Source: an uncultured Pseudomonadales bacterium (lineage in GTDB: Bacteria > Pseudomonadota > Gammaproteobacteria > Pseudomonadales > CANNCY01). From it: DNA of 64,000 nucleotides. The DNA lies in contig CANNCY010000002.1 in NCBI GenBank assembly GCA_947503335.1, forward strand, positions 372,001 through 436,000, in the 5' to 3' direction. Within the stretch, counting starts at the first letter, position 1. Every line of letters begins with the position of its first letter. Positions 8,987 to 17,839 of the stretch are shown here, piece after piece. The translations under genes and the position numbers were made by a program. The notes beneath the pieces are model-generated. The model searched no databases. It was not told the DNA's origin and saw only the letters and a program-made list of their open reading frames with translations.

Positions 8987-9376
8987 CTAATTGCCAGATT
9001 CTGCCTGAACATATAATGGCTTACCAGCGTCTACTACATGTACGGTATAAATCTTCAATGCTGTATCGCCTACAACCGTAAAACCCGCATGAACCTTATC
9101 GCGCGGGTTCAACAGATTGGCCCCTGTCTTTAGCGTAATTTGCTTGCCATTAGGCAGCGCTACCGTTGCCCCCTGCACCACAAACAACGCCTCGACACCT
9201 GGGTGGCTATGGCGAGGTATAACCTCGCCTGGTTGATAGGTTGCGATGGCCACAACCATTTCAGTTTGCTCGGTTTGTGGAGCTAAGGTAACTCGGTGCT
9301 GTTCAACGGTTTCGGCAAGTGCAGTGCTCGTGGCGGCCAATGCGATGATCGCTGTTAAAAAGGCATGTTTAATCAT
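8987..9376 (-). CDS. Exported cupin-domain protein
   Basis: Single-domain cupin of 129 aa with a signal peptide (residues 1-21, ending ALA). Cupin motif 1 is visible as YQPGEVIPRHSHPGVEALFV, with metal-ligand-type His and Glu residues, and motif 2 follows around NPRDKVHAGFTV. The likely location is periplasmic. The start overlaps the end of the GH2 gene by 8 nt, showing translational coupling. Exported cupins of this size are usually of unknown function; sugar binding or metal-dependent chemistry would fit the neighbours but is not shown. Confidence 0.8.
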   Translation of the reverse strand: MIKHAFLTAIIALAATSTALAETVEQHRVTLAPQTEQTEMVVAIATYQPGEVIPRHSHPGVEALFVVQGATVALPNGKQITLKTGANLLNPRDKVHAGFTVVGDTALKIYTVHVVDAGKPLYVQAESGN

Positions 9377-12300
9377 TAGTACTCACCGGCGTAATGGCAT
9401 ACTGATAGCGATAATCTAATCGAGGTAAGCGGTACTTCAATAATGGTGGCGTACCCCACGAATCAGTACCGCCAACACCGCGCTGCTTAAAATCGATATT
9501 GGCAAAGATACGATCGCGTTTAACTAAATCGGTTGGGTGCATATTACGGCGCTTAACGTCGTGCTTACTAGAATCGTACTGATCTGTGTCGTAATACTGT
9601 GCACCAAAACTTAGCAGTGGCGAGCCTTCAAATCGCACACCCTCGCCCTGTTCGTTAGTAAAGGTTACTTCGCGCACGTCGGTTCGATAACCGTTCTCTT
9701 GTGGGCGAACATAGGGCACGTAAAGCTCGTCAACCGTTTTACTATAACGACCCACCAGTGCAGATCGATCGCGATCCCAATAGTTTTCGTGAGGGCCGCG
9801 GCCAAACCATTGCACGTTGTGAAGATTTTGATCTAGTTGCCATAAGGTTCCTAATCGCGGCATCTCTGCCATCTTCGCGTGAGGCGCCGCATAAAACCAA
9901 ACATCTGCGTCGATACGACCATCGCCCGAAATAATATAGGTACTTAGATAACGACTTTGCAACGGCGCCAAGAAATGCTCTAACTGTACCTGCACTCGCG
10001 ACTTAGACAGTCTTTTAACATTCATGCTTGTTAGCTGCGCAGAACGACCAGCGTTTTGGTAGGCTCCAAAGCCTTGGGTGTAATCGCCAATATCAAAATC
10101 GTTGTCGATCGGTGCTCGCCAAAAATCAGGGCGCACGTTGTCAACTAGCACTTGGGTCTTACCGTATGTTAGCTGGCTAATAGCACCCTTCTCTTTATCA
10201 AACATAACGCTAAAGCTTTTGCCCGAAATAGCGTAAGCGGTAGATGTCTCTTTAAGCTTTATAGACTGATTCGATACTAATTTAGTACGCGGCGATGAAG
10301 GCAATGCATACTGGTTAACACCAACGACATGCCCCTGCGGTAACATTGGCATCGGCTTGTTTGTATAGGCTTCAAAGGTAACAAAGTATTCTGTACCAGC
10401 TTTGGGGGTGTGCTGATAATCAAAGACCAACGACTGACTTGTTTGGGCTGCCGCACTCAACTGCCCTAACTCACCACTAGCCACTTCAACACCATCGGCT
10501 TCAACTCGCCAACGACCGTTATAGTCTGATAGGTCTTTAAAGAAGTATTTGTTTGCAACCACAACTGTTGAGTCTTGCAGTGCAAAGTCGATATTTTGGT
10601 GCACCTTTTTTACTTCGTGTAAGTACGGGTAGATCGAGCGATCAGCGTACACTAAGCCATTGGCAGAAAAGCTATCCGAATGCTGCACAGTGGGTGGCTC
10701 TAAATCGCCACCGTACGCCCAAAACATCTCGCCATTGGGTGCTTTTTTGGCGAAGGTTTGATCTACCCAATCCCAAATGAAGCCGCCTTGCAGAATGTCG
10801 TACTTTTCGAAGGCATCCCAATACTCGCCAAAGTTACCAAGGCTATTGCCCATGGCATGTTCATATTCGATCAAGATAACGGGGCGCTGATGTAAGCCTG
10901 ATTCTGCATAACGAACTATCTGATCGATACCGGCATACATCTGCCCATAGGCATCAGTGTGTCGGCGTAGTTGAGCCTGCTCTGACATAACGGGCGAGTT
11001 GGGCTCTTTGTCTTTTAACCAATCGTAAGTGGCTTCTAAGTTTGGGCCATCACCCGATTCGTTACCTAACGATCGCATTATCACCGACGCGCTATTCTTA
11101 CTGCGCTCATACATGTTGCTAACACGATCAATATAGGCCGCAGCCCATTCAGGCTTATTAACGATATGGTTGTCTGCGTCGTAGCCACCCTGGTTTGCCG
11201 CACCAATACCGTGAGACTCGGTATTGGCTTCGTCCATGATATAAAAACCATACTCATCGGCTAGGTCGTACCAGTAAGGGTCGTGAGGATAGTGAGCAAG
11301 ACGTACAGCGTTGATGTTGTACTGCTTCATTAGCTCGGCGTCTTTGCGCATAGATTCGCGCGACACCACATGCGCTGTAACTGGGTCGTGCTCGTGGCGG
11401 TTAACACCCTTAAACAAAACCGGCTTGCCGTTGACTAAGATATTACTGCCCACAAGTTCTGACGATCTAAAGCCGATGGGCTTACGAATAACCTGTGTCA
11501 CAGTGTCGCCGTCTTTTAGCGCTAACTCTAGGGTATAAAGATTGGGCTGCTCGGCGCTCCAAGGTTTGATGTTGTCAAATACCTCGTTCAACGTTAGCGC
11601 AACTGTTTTGTCATTCGCTAATCGGCTTGTGTTTAGCGATTTACTTAGCAATGTTTCATTGGCGTCTAGCAACGTTACCTCTACCTGCCCGCTACCTGCC
11701 TTGCCGTTATTTTCAATATCAATGGCTAGCTCAAGCACACCATCACGGTAATCGTTAGTAAGAGTGGTATAGGCATGGTAATCAGCAATATGTAACTTAG
11801 GGGTCGCGTATAGGTAAACATCGCGTTCGATACCCGATATACGCCACATATCCTGGCACTCTAAATAACTGCCATCAGAATAGCGGTACACTTCAGCAGC
11901 TATCAGATTCTCGCCTTGTTTTACGTACTCGGTAATATCAAATTCAGCGCCCGTTTTAGAGTCTTGCGAATAACCAACTTTCTTGCCATTCACATACAGG
12001 TAAAAAGCTGACTTAACCGCGCCAAAATGCGCAAAGATTTGCTGGCCGTTCCAGTCACTAGGTAACGACACCGTCTTGCGATAAGTACCCACCGGGTTAT
12101 ACGCAACCGGCAACTGAGGCGGTACTAGATTGTTATCAAAGCAAGCATGCGAATGGTAAAAGGGTATGCCATAACCGTTGATTTCCCAATTAGCAGGCAC
12201 CTGAAATTTATCCCACTGGCTATCGTCTAGATCAACGGCATAAAAGTTATCGATCTGCTTTGAAGGGTGGTCTACCCAACGAAAATTCCACTCGCCATTG

Positions 12301-12533
12301 AGCAACAGATGATTAGACGCATCATACTCAACGCGATTCTTAGCATCCTCTCGATTGGGATAGCTAAAGTAGAACGCCCTTGCAGGCTGTTTATTGATTC
12401 TAAACACCTCAGGGTTTTGCCAGTCAGGCATAGAGCTTGCTAATTTTTGAATCGCCTTATCCTGAGCGGCTACAGTGCTCATGGCCGCCACAGAGATAGC
12501 CAATGCGGCACTAAAAGCATGAATCTTAGACAT
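9369..12533 (-). CDS. Exported GH2-family beta-galactosidase
   Basis: Large glycoside hydrolase of the LacZ type, with an N-terminal jelly-roll (LNGEWNFRW, VPANWEINGYGIPFY), immunoglobulin-like and TIM-barrel domains, and a C-terminal Bgal small-chain region (HNVQWFGRGPHENYWDR). Counting from the upstream in-frame TTG at 12551, the acid/base is Glu498 in GNESG and the nucleophile is Glu562 in IEYEHAMGN. I place the start at the ATG at 12533, which gives a clean signal peptide ending VAAQ; the upstream TTG has no advantage. Export is unlike E. coli LacZ and points to hydrolysis of oligosaccharides in the periplasm. It leads an operon with a cupin and an SDR. Exact substrate (lactose-like, galactan or related) is inferred from family only. 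Confidence 0.9.
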   Translation of the reverse strand: MSKIHAFSAALAISVAAMSTVAAQDKAIQKLASSMPDWQNPEVFRINKQPARAFYFSYPNREDAKNRVEYDASNHLLLNGEWNFRWVDHPSKQIDNFYAVDLDDSQWDKFQVPANWEINGYGIPFYHSHACFDNNLVPPQLPVAYNPVGTYRKTVSLPSDWNGQQIFAHFGAVKSAFYLYVNGKKVGYSQDSKTGAEFDITEYVKQGENLIAAEVYRYSDGSYLECQDMWRISGIERDVYLYATPKLHIADYHAYTTLTNDYRDGVLELAIDIENNGKAGSGQVEVTLLDANETLLSKSLNTSRLANDKTVALTLNEVFDNIKPWSAEQPNLYTLELALKDGDTVTQVIRKPIGFRSSELVGSNILVNGKPVLFKGVNRHEHDPVTAHVVSRESMRKDAELMKQYNINAVRLAHYPHDPYWYDLADEYGFYIMDEANTESHGIGAANQGGYDADNHIVNKPEWAAAYIDRVSNMYERSKNSASVIMRSLGNESGDGPNLEATYDWLKDKEPNSPVMSEQAQLRRHTDAYGQMYAGIDQIVRYAESGLHQRPVILIEYEHAMGNSLGNFGEYWDAFEKYDILQGGFIWDWVDQTFAKKAPNGEMFWAYGGDLEPPTVQHSDSFSANGLVYADRSIYPYLHEVKKVHQNIDFALQDSTVVVANKYFFKDLSDYNGRWRVEADGVEVASGELGQLSAAAQTSQSLVFDYQHTPKAGTEYFVTFEAYTNKPMPMLPQGHVVGVNQYALPSSPRTKLVSNQSIKLKETSTAYAISGKSFSVMFDKEKGAISQLTYGKTQVLVDNVRPDFWRAPIDNDFDIGDYTQGFGAYQNAGRSAQLTSMNVKRLSKSRVQVQLEHFLAPLQSRYLSTYIISGDGRIDADVWFYAAPHAKMAEMPRLGTLWQLDQNLHNVQWFGRGPHENYWDRDRSALVGRYSKTVDELYVPYVRPQENGYRTDVREVTFTNEQGEGVRFEGSPLLSFGAQYYDTDQYDSSKHDVKRRNMHPTDLVKRDRIFANIDFKQRGVGGTDSWGTPPLLKYRLPRLDYRYQYAITPVSTND

Positions 12534-12684
12534 TATTATTTCGCCAACCAAATAACGTCTAGATTATCGTCAACATGGCCTGTGCCGCAATTTACTTCTC
12601 TGTGCCATAGATGAATTAAATTAACCTAACAATCGCTGCCATAAATAGGTAAAGTAACTAACTCTGTTGTAGCGAGGCCTCGCC

Positions 12685-13086
12685 TTGATTAAGTTTATTC
12701 AAATCGCCTCGGCGTTATTTAGTCTAGTTATTCTTTATCTGATTTTGTTTGCCACAAAACAGCAAGGTATTCCTTTGTTTTATTGGGCAGAATCGATTCC
12801 GTACGGTGACAAGTTAGGGCATGTAGGCCTATCAGCCATGCTCGTGTTATTTCTATCTGCAGTAACACGCTGCAAATCGTTCAAGATTGCCGGCATACCA
12901 GTTTACTGGTCGTTTGCTGCGGCACTTGCGCTACTAACCTTTGGCGAGATCACCCACCACTTTAATGCGGCTCGTTCATTTGAATGGGGCGATCTATTAG
13001 CCAATTTGACTGGCACGTTGTTTGGGGTAGCGATTTCGGCCCTGGTATACGACCGTGTGCATCCTTTTACAAAGCGCTATCGATAA
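12685..13086 (+). CDS. VanZ-like family membrane protein
   Basis: Small membrane protein (133 aa) with four hydrophobic segments and the VanZ-family features SIPYGDKLGHVG (residues 38-49) and FEWGDLLANLTGTLFG (near 102-117). The family is named after the teicoplanin-resistance accessory protein, but most members have no known role and this one should not be read as a resistance gene. The start is TTG with an AGCGAGG stretch upstream. Its end overlaps the end of the convergent phosphatase gene by 10 bp. Confidence 0.75.
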   Translation: MIKFIQIASALFSLVILYLILFATKQQGIPLFYWAESIPYGDKLGHVGLSAMLVLFLSAVTRCKSFKIAGIPVYWSFAAALALLTFGEITHHFNAARSFEWGDLLANLTGTLFGVAISALVYDRVHPFTKRYR

Positions 13087-13763
13087 GTTACTAGCCCTGG
13101 CTCACTGTATAGATAACTGTAGTCGTTAAAGTTAGAGATACTTATACGATCGCCCGAGTAAAAGCATTCGCTGATCGCACAGTTAATGATTGGCTCATAT
13201 AATTGATACGCGCTCTCATCAGGCAAGCCCATTACGCCTGCCATGATCGTGGCCATCGTACCGCCCGACGTAAACACACCAATCGTCTTTCCTGAGCCCT
13301 GCTGGGCCATAATATCTGCTACGGCCGCGCGCGCTTGATCTCTAAACTGCTGCCAAGGCGTTACCTGCTCGTGTGTTAGCCCGGCGACCCACGCATTGAA
13401 TAATGCTTTGATCACCTTTTGATACTGTTTGCTAGTAGACAAACCATCAGCCACAAACCTCGCCAATGTCTTATCGGTTTTTATCAACTCTGGCAACAAA
13501 TAGGTAAGGTGCTGATCCATATCGATTTCATTTAATCGTGCATCAATATGATGCTCACACGGGGCGAGTTTTGACAGTGCGATGATCGCCGTATCTTTTT
13601 GGCGCTCTAAAGACCCCGAGTAAATTGCATCAAACGTAATCTGGCGTGTTTGTAGGTGGCCGCCTAAGTGCGCAGCCTGTTGGCGCCCAACGACAGACAA
13701 TTGATCGTAGTTATCACTACCAAAAGAAGCCTGGCCATGACGAATAAAGAATAATTTTGACAC
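13077..13763 (-). CDS. Histidine phosphatase superfamily protein
   Basis: Phosphoglycerate-mutase-like phosphatase of 228 aa. The catalytic RHG motif is at residues 8-10 (FIRHGQASFG), the second Arg is in SGSLERQKDTA, an acidic residue follows in RLNEID, and the C-terminal segment TSGGTM replaces the usual SHGG. That replacement removes the second catalytic His at its normal place, a variation seen in some members. The start is GTG with AGGTG 9 nt upstream. The substrate cannot be predicted. Confidence 0.82.
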   Translation of the reverse strand: MSKLFFIRHGQASFGSDNYDQLSVVGRQQAAHLGGHLQTRQITFDAIYSGSLERQKDTAIIALSKLAPCEHHIDARLNEIDMDQHLTYLLPELIKTDKTLARFVADGLSTSKQYQKVIKALFNAWVAGLTHEQVTPWQQFRDQARAAVADIMAQQGSGKTIGVFTSGGTMATIMAGVMGLPDESAYQLYEPIINCAISECFYSGDRISISNFNDYSYLYSEPGLVTYR

Positions 13764-13877
13764 TTAGTTTGCACCTAGTTAGGTAGTTTTTTAACCATGA
13801 GGCAAGTAGAGTACGTTGTTATACGGTATTTTCAAATAAGCATAGGCCTAGCTGTACTGGCGATATAAGAGTTATAT

Positions 13878-14687
13878 ATGATCGGAATAGAGTGGATTGC
13901 GGCCTATTTAGTACTAGGCATATTTGTTGGATTTATGGCTGGCCTATTAGGGGTTGGTGGTGGTGTCATTATGCTGCCAGTACTTACTTCTCTGTTTCTG
14001 TCGCAAGGCTTGCCCACCGAGCAGGTGGTACACATAGCGCTGGGAACGTCGATGGCATCGATTGTCATGACCTCGCTGAGTAGCATGCTAGCTCATCACC
14101 GAAAACGCGGTGTTCGCTGGGACCTTTTCAAGGCGATGGCACCAGGGGTGCTAGTTGGCGCGTTCGCCGCAACCTTTTTGGCAACTATTTTAAGCGCACA
14201 GGCACTGGCCATATTCTTTGGTTGCTACATGCTTTATGCATCGATTCAGCTCTATCTAAATAAGCAACCCAAACCATCTAGCAATATCACTGGCACACCC
14301 GAACTAATCGCCGCGGGCACCACTGTAGGTGGTGTTGCAGCGCTTGTCTCGATCGGTGGCGGCACACTGATGGTGCCGTACTTTACGTGGCGTAATATTA
14401 AGCTGACCACTGCTATTGGTACGTCGGCGGCTATTGGGTTTCCATTATCGGTGGCAGGCACCATTGGGTATATCTATAACGGCTGGGGCACACCTAACGA
14501 TTTAGGTCAAAGTGTTGGCTTTGTTTATTTGCCGGCGGTAATCGTGATCTCAGCAATGAGTATGCTCTTTGCCCCCCTAGGTGCAAAAGTTGCTCATAAA
14601 CTACCAGTGAAAGTTCTCAAGAAAGTATTCGCGGTATTGCTAGTAATACTCGCGGCTAAGATGTTAATTCAGGTATTGAGCTCATGA
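13878..14687 (+). CDS. TauE/SafE-family sulfite/anion exporter-like permease
   Basis: Polytopic membrane protein of 269 aa with about eight helices arranged as two repeats. Each repeat has a glycine-rich signature: GLLGVGGGVIMLP near residue 23 and VSIGGGTLMVPYF near 158. The family (former DUF81) exports sulfite, sulfoacetate or other small organic anions, but most members are uncharacterised. Its stop overlaps the start of the next gene by 4 nt (ATGA), so the two are co-translated. No sulfonate-metabolism gene is nearby to define the anion. Confidence 0.87.
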   Translation: MIGIEWIAAYLVLGIFVGFMAGLLGVGGGVIMLPVLTSLFLSQGLPTEQVVHIALGTSMASIVMTSLSSMLAHHRKRGVRWDLFKAMAPGVLVGAFAATFLATILSAQALAIFFGCYMLYASIQLYLNKQPKPSSNITGTPELIAAGTTVGGVAALVSIGGGTLMVPYFTWRNIKLTTAIGTSAAIGFPLSVAGTIGYIYNGWGTPNDLGQSVGFVYLPAVIVISAMSMLFAPLGAKVAHKLPVKVLKKVFAVLLVILAAKMLIQVLSS

Positions 14688-15166
14688 TTTTTAATAAGAA
14701 TTATAATCCGCCGACACCCTTAGCCACCAATGATGTTGTACTGTCTGTACTCGCCCCTGATGTGGTTGAGCAAGACTATGCGGTTGTGATGAAAAACCGC
14801 CATCGCCTTCGTTCAATTTTTACCGAGCATGATGAATGGCCCGCCGACGATATGTCGCTTGCCGACAATCTTGCCGACTTACAAATGCATCAGCGGGAGT
14901 ACAACGAGCGCGAGGCTTATGCTTACGTGATTCACACACCAAAGGGCGAGTATGTTGGTTGCGCCTACGTTTACCCACCTTCGGTTACTGACTATGACGC
15001 CGAGCTATTCTTTTGGGTCGATGAGCACTTTGTTTTTCTTGAACCGCAACTTGAGCAAGCACTTACTAGCTGGTTAACCGATGATTGGAATATCCCCTCG
15101 CTCGCACTTCCAGGGCGCACTCAACCATGGTCTAGTTGGGCGGGTAAATTATTTCATTCAGAATGA
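14684..15166 (+). CDS. GNAT-like N-acetyltransferase
   Basis: A 160-aa protein with a GNAT-like layout: an N-terminal block with MKNRHRLRSIF and NLADLQMHQ, then a beta-strand pair YAYVIHTPKGEYVGCAYVYP resembling the central acetyl-CoA-binding strands, and a C-terminal helix-strand region. The canonical Q/RxxGxG/A loop is not obvious, so the fold call is more secure than activity. It is coupled to the TauE-like permease by a 4-nt overlap. The substrate is unknown. Confidence 0.6.
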   Translation: MIFNKNYNPPTPLATNDVVLSVLAPDVVEQDYAVVMKNRHRLRSIFTEHDEWPADDMSLADNLADLQMHQREYNEREAYAYVIHTPKGEYVGCAYVYPPSVTDYDAELFFWVDEHFVFLEPQLEQALTSWLTDDWNIPSLALPGRTQPWSSWAGKLFHSE

Positions 15167-15284
15167 TTAAATCGAGAAGCCAGTTATAGGTGAACTGTAT
15201 CGTAGTCAGTTTCAACAAATCTCAATAACGTCAAACACTCAACTGCCGTATACTGCGTTCAAGAACAAACATAAGAGCGTTGCT

Positions 15285-17786
15285 ATGCGCAAACTAATCG
15301 CGATACTAATGCTAACTGTTTCAATGCAGTTAGCCGCGGCAGACACCATTGGTCTTGATGACCCGAATATTCGATACACCGGCCGATGGCTCACAACCAA
15401 TGCCAGCCAACCCCAAACCTCGTGGGCGGGCACCCAGTTACAGTTTTCATTTACCGGCACCACTGCTGCGATCGAATTAGATACGGGCAAAAAAGCAGAG
15501 CAGTTTCGGGTCATTGTTAACGGCGAGCCTAACCCGCTTCCGATTACCATTAAGCCAGGGCGTCAATGGGTCGAACTGGCAAAAAACCTTACCAAAGATA
15601 CGCACCACATCGCTCTTTTTAAAGAAACGCTATATGGCGAGCGCACTACCTTTTATCGTTTAAAAGCTGATGGCGCACTGCAGCCATTACCACCCAAACC
15701 GAGTAAACGCATTGCTTTCTTTGGCGACAGCAACATGGACGGCACGTCGATGTATAGCGACGAAGACTCAGGCCATACAGGCACTTATTATGCTTATCCA
15801 TCAGTTGTGTCGCGTATGCTCAACGCCGAACCCTCTATTCAAGCAATGGGGGGCGCAACACTTGGTGGCAAAGGCAATAACGCTGTTACCCAATTTATTT
15901 ACTCGCCCGACTTCTATTCGCAAAACACCGACTATCGCGATAATTTTAAGCCTGACGTGATCGTAGTTAACGCCGGCGCAAACGATATTGGGCGAGTCGA
16001 TAAAAAAGGCGTTAAAACACATTACCGCCAAGTTGTTTCTGAACTACGTAATGTTTACGGCGATCAGCCTCACATCGTGCTGTTCAACGCTTATGCTTGG
16101 GATTTTAACGAGCCTGCTAATTACTCGCACGAAATCGTCGATGAAATAGGTGGCAACCTGTCGGTCGCACTGTTCCCTTGGGTGTGGGAGAAATGGCATG
16201 GCTCAATGGTCGAACATGCTGGGCAAGCCCGTATTTTAGCAAACCACATATTGTCGCTAAATTTGGGTTTTAAACAGGTCGCAGAGGCTGAAGTATTCAG
16301 CCGTTATTCAGGCAATTTCGATGTTGTAAACGGCAGTTTTGAGCACATAGCGACTGGTGGTTTCATGGGTTTTGGTTGGCGCTATGTCAATCAAGGTGTT
16401 GAACGCATCAACGGTGATGCAGCTCATGGCGAGTTCTATATTCGATTAGATAAGGGCGAGCAAGTACATCAGGGCAACGACGCAACGGGCGACCTCATGC
16501 CTGGTGGTACGCAAGGCAAACAGCGCTACCGTATTTCAGCAATGATTCGATCAACTAACGATGGCGTAGTCAATATTGGCGCACGTTTTCAAGATCAAGG
16601 TCTATATAGCCCTAAGCCTGTTCAGTTAAAAACATTTAGCGCCAACGATCATTGGCAGCCAGTTAGCACCACTGTCGTAGCACCAGAAGGCAGCTGGAAG
16701 ATCGAAACAGTGTTGCAAGCCACCCAGGGTACTGTCGACATCGATAACATTCAAGTCGAGACTATCGACTATAACGTCGCCGATGATCTTCAACCAATGC
16801 AGCAAATCTCATTTCAATATGGCGAGTACCAACGCGACGCATTTCTATTTATACCCGAGGGCCACGACAAACCGTTACCGCTAGTGGTGGCAATTCATGG
16901 CTATACCAGTACGGCGACCGGGTTTCAGTTGGCTCATGGTTTAAATCGCCACGCAACTGATAACGGCTACGCCATTTTGTACCCTCAAGGTATGCACTTT
17001 AAAGCAAGCTGGGGTGGGCGCGTAACGTCGTGGAACGATGAGGCAGCTAACTTTGCTACCGACACTGGGCCCGACCGTCATTGTGCAGCCGACAAAGACC
17101 CCTACCCTATGCCACCCGACTGTAAACAGATGGGCCCATGCGGTTGGACTAGCTGTCAAGACGACGTAGGGTATATCGAAGCGTTACTAGACAAGATACA
17201 AACTCGCCCAGAAATAGATGCTAGCAAAACCTATGCATTAGGCGTAAGTAACGGCGGTATGATGGTGCTACGCCTAGGATGTAATCTATCTGAGCGCTTT
17301 GCTGCTATCGCACCGATCATCGGGCAACTAGCCCCTCAATTTGATTGCACGCCCTCGACGTCATTGCCAATGATCCATTTAGCCGGCGCGCTAGATACCA
17401 CGGTAACAGTAGACGGGTCGCAAACCGCTGATGGATTCTTTTATAACTCTGTCGCAGAAACCACCCAGACTTGGGCAACAGCACTTAGCTGTAACATGAA
17501 CGAAAAGCCGTGGCCAAATCTATTGGCCGCCAACGGCGACATGCAATGTACCCAATATACTCAGTGCGGTGATAAAGGCTCTGCTGTAACCAGCTGCATT
17601 GCACCTAAAGAAGCGCACAATTGGCCAGCACAGGGGTACCTTGGCGCACCAGCGACCTGCGTTACGCAACAACAGACTAGTGCGATGCCCGAATCACCAC
17701 TTTGTACTATACCTAAAGGCCAATATCGATCTGCAGGAATGGATACCATTTGGGGGTTCTTTAAGCAATACAAGGTGGGCGAGTAA
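15285..17786 (+). CDS. Secreted two-catalytic-domain carbohydrate esterase (SGNH/CE2-like plus CE1/PHB-depolymerase-like)
   Basis: Modular exported enzyme of 833 aa. It has a signal peptide (1-19), then a CE2-type N-terminal jelly roll (about 25-125). An SGNH hydrolase domain (140-325) follows, with nucleophile Ser149 in FFGDSNMDG, oxyanion Asn233 in GAND, and a late KWHG (His305). A CBM4/22-like beta-sandwich (about 345-495) comes next. The C-terminal alpha/beta-hydrolase (510-830) has Ser655 in GVSNGGM, Asp704 in GALDTTV and His778 in EAHNWP. The last domain resembles LpqC/feruloyl-esterase/PHB-depolymerase proteins. Two different esterase active sites in one chain suggest removal of acetyl and aroyl (or acetyl plus acetyl) groups from plant or algal polysaccharide. 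The usual Asp before the SGNH His is not evident, as in some CE2 enzymes that use a dyad. Confidence 0.85.
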   Translation: MRKLIAILMLTVSMQLAAADTIGLDDPNIRYTGRWLTTNASQPQTSWAGTQLQFSFTGTTAAIELDTGKKAEQFRVIVNGEPNPLPITIKPGRQWVELAKNLTKDTHHIALFKETLYGERTTFYRLKADGALQPLPPKPSKRIAFFGDSNMDGTSMYSDEDSGHTGTYYAYPSVVSRMLNAEPSIQAMGGATLGGKGNNAVTQFIYSPDFYSQNTDYRDNFKPDVIVVNAGANDIGRVDKKGVKTHYRQVVSELRNVYGDQPHIVLFNAYAWDFNEPANYSHEIVDEIGGNLSVALFPWVWEKWHGSMVEHAGQARILANHILSLNLGFKQVAEAEVFSRYSGNFDVVNGSFEHIATGGFMGFGWRYVNQGVERINGDAAHGEFYIRLDKGEQVHQGNDATGDLMPGGTQGKQRYRISAMIRSTNDGVVNIGARFQDQGLYSPKPVQLKTFSANDHWQPVSTTVVAPEGSWKIETVLQATQGTVDIDNIQVETIDYNVADDLQPMQQISFQYGEYQRDAFLFIPEGHDKPLPLVVAIHGYTSTATGFQLAHGLNRHATDNGYAILYPQGMHFKASWGGRVTSWNDEAANFATDTGPDRHCAADKDPYPMPPDCKQMGPCGWTSCQDDVGYIEALLDKIQTRPEIDASKTYALGVSNGGMMVLRLGCNLSERFAAIAPIIGQLAPQFDCTPSTSLPMIHLAGALDTTVTVDGSQTADGFFYNSVAETTQTWATALSCNMNEKPWPNLLAANGDMQCTQYTQCGDKGSAVTSCIAPKEAHNWPAQGYLGAPATCVTQQQTSAMPESPLCTIPKGQYRSAGMDTIWGFFKQYKVGE

Positions 17787-17839
17787 CGCCCACTGTGGTA
17801 GCCTGAACACATAATAAAAGTTAGTAATTGAGACGTACC

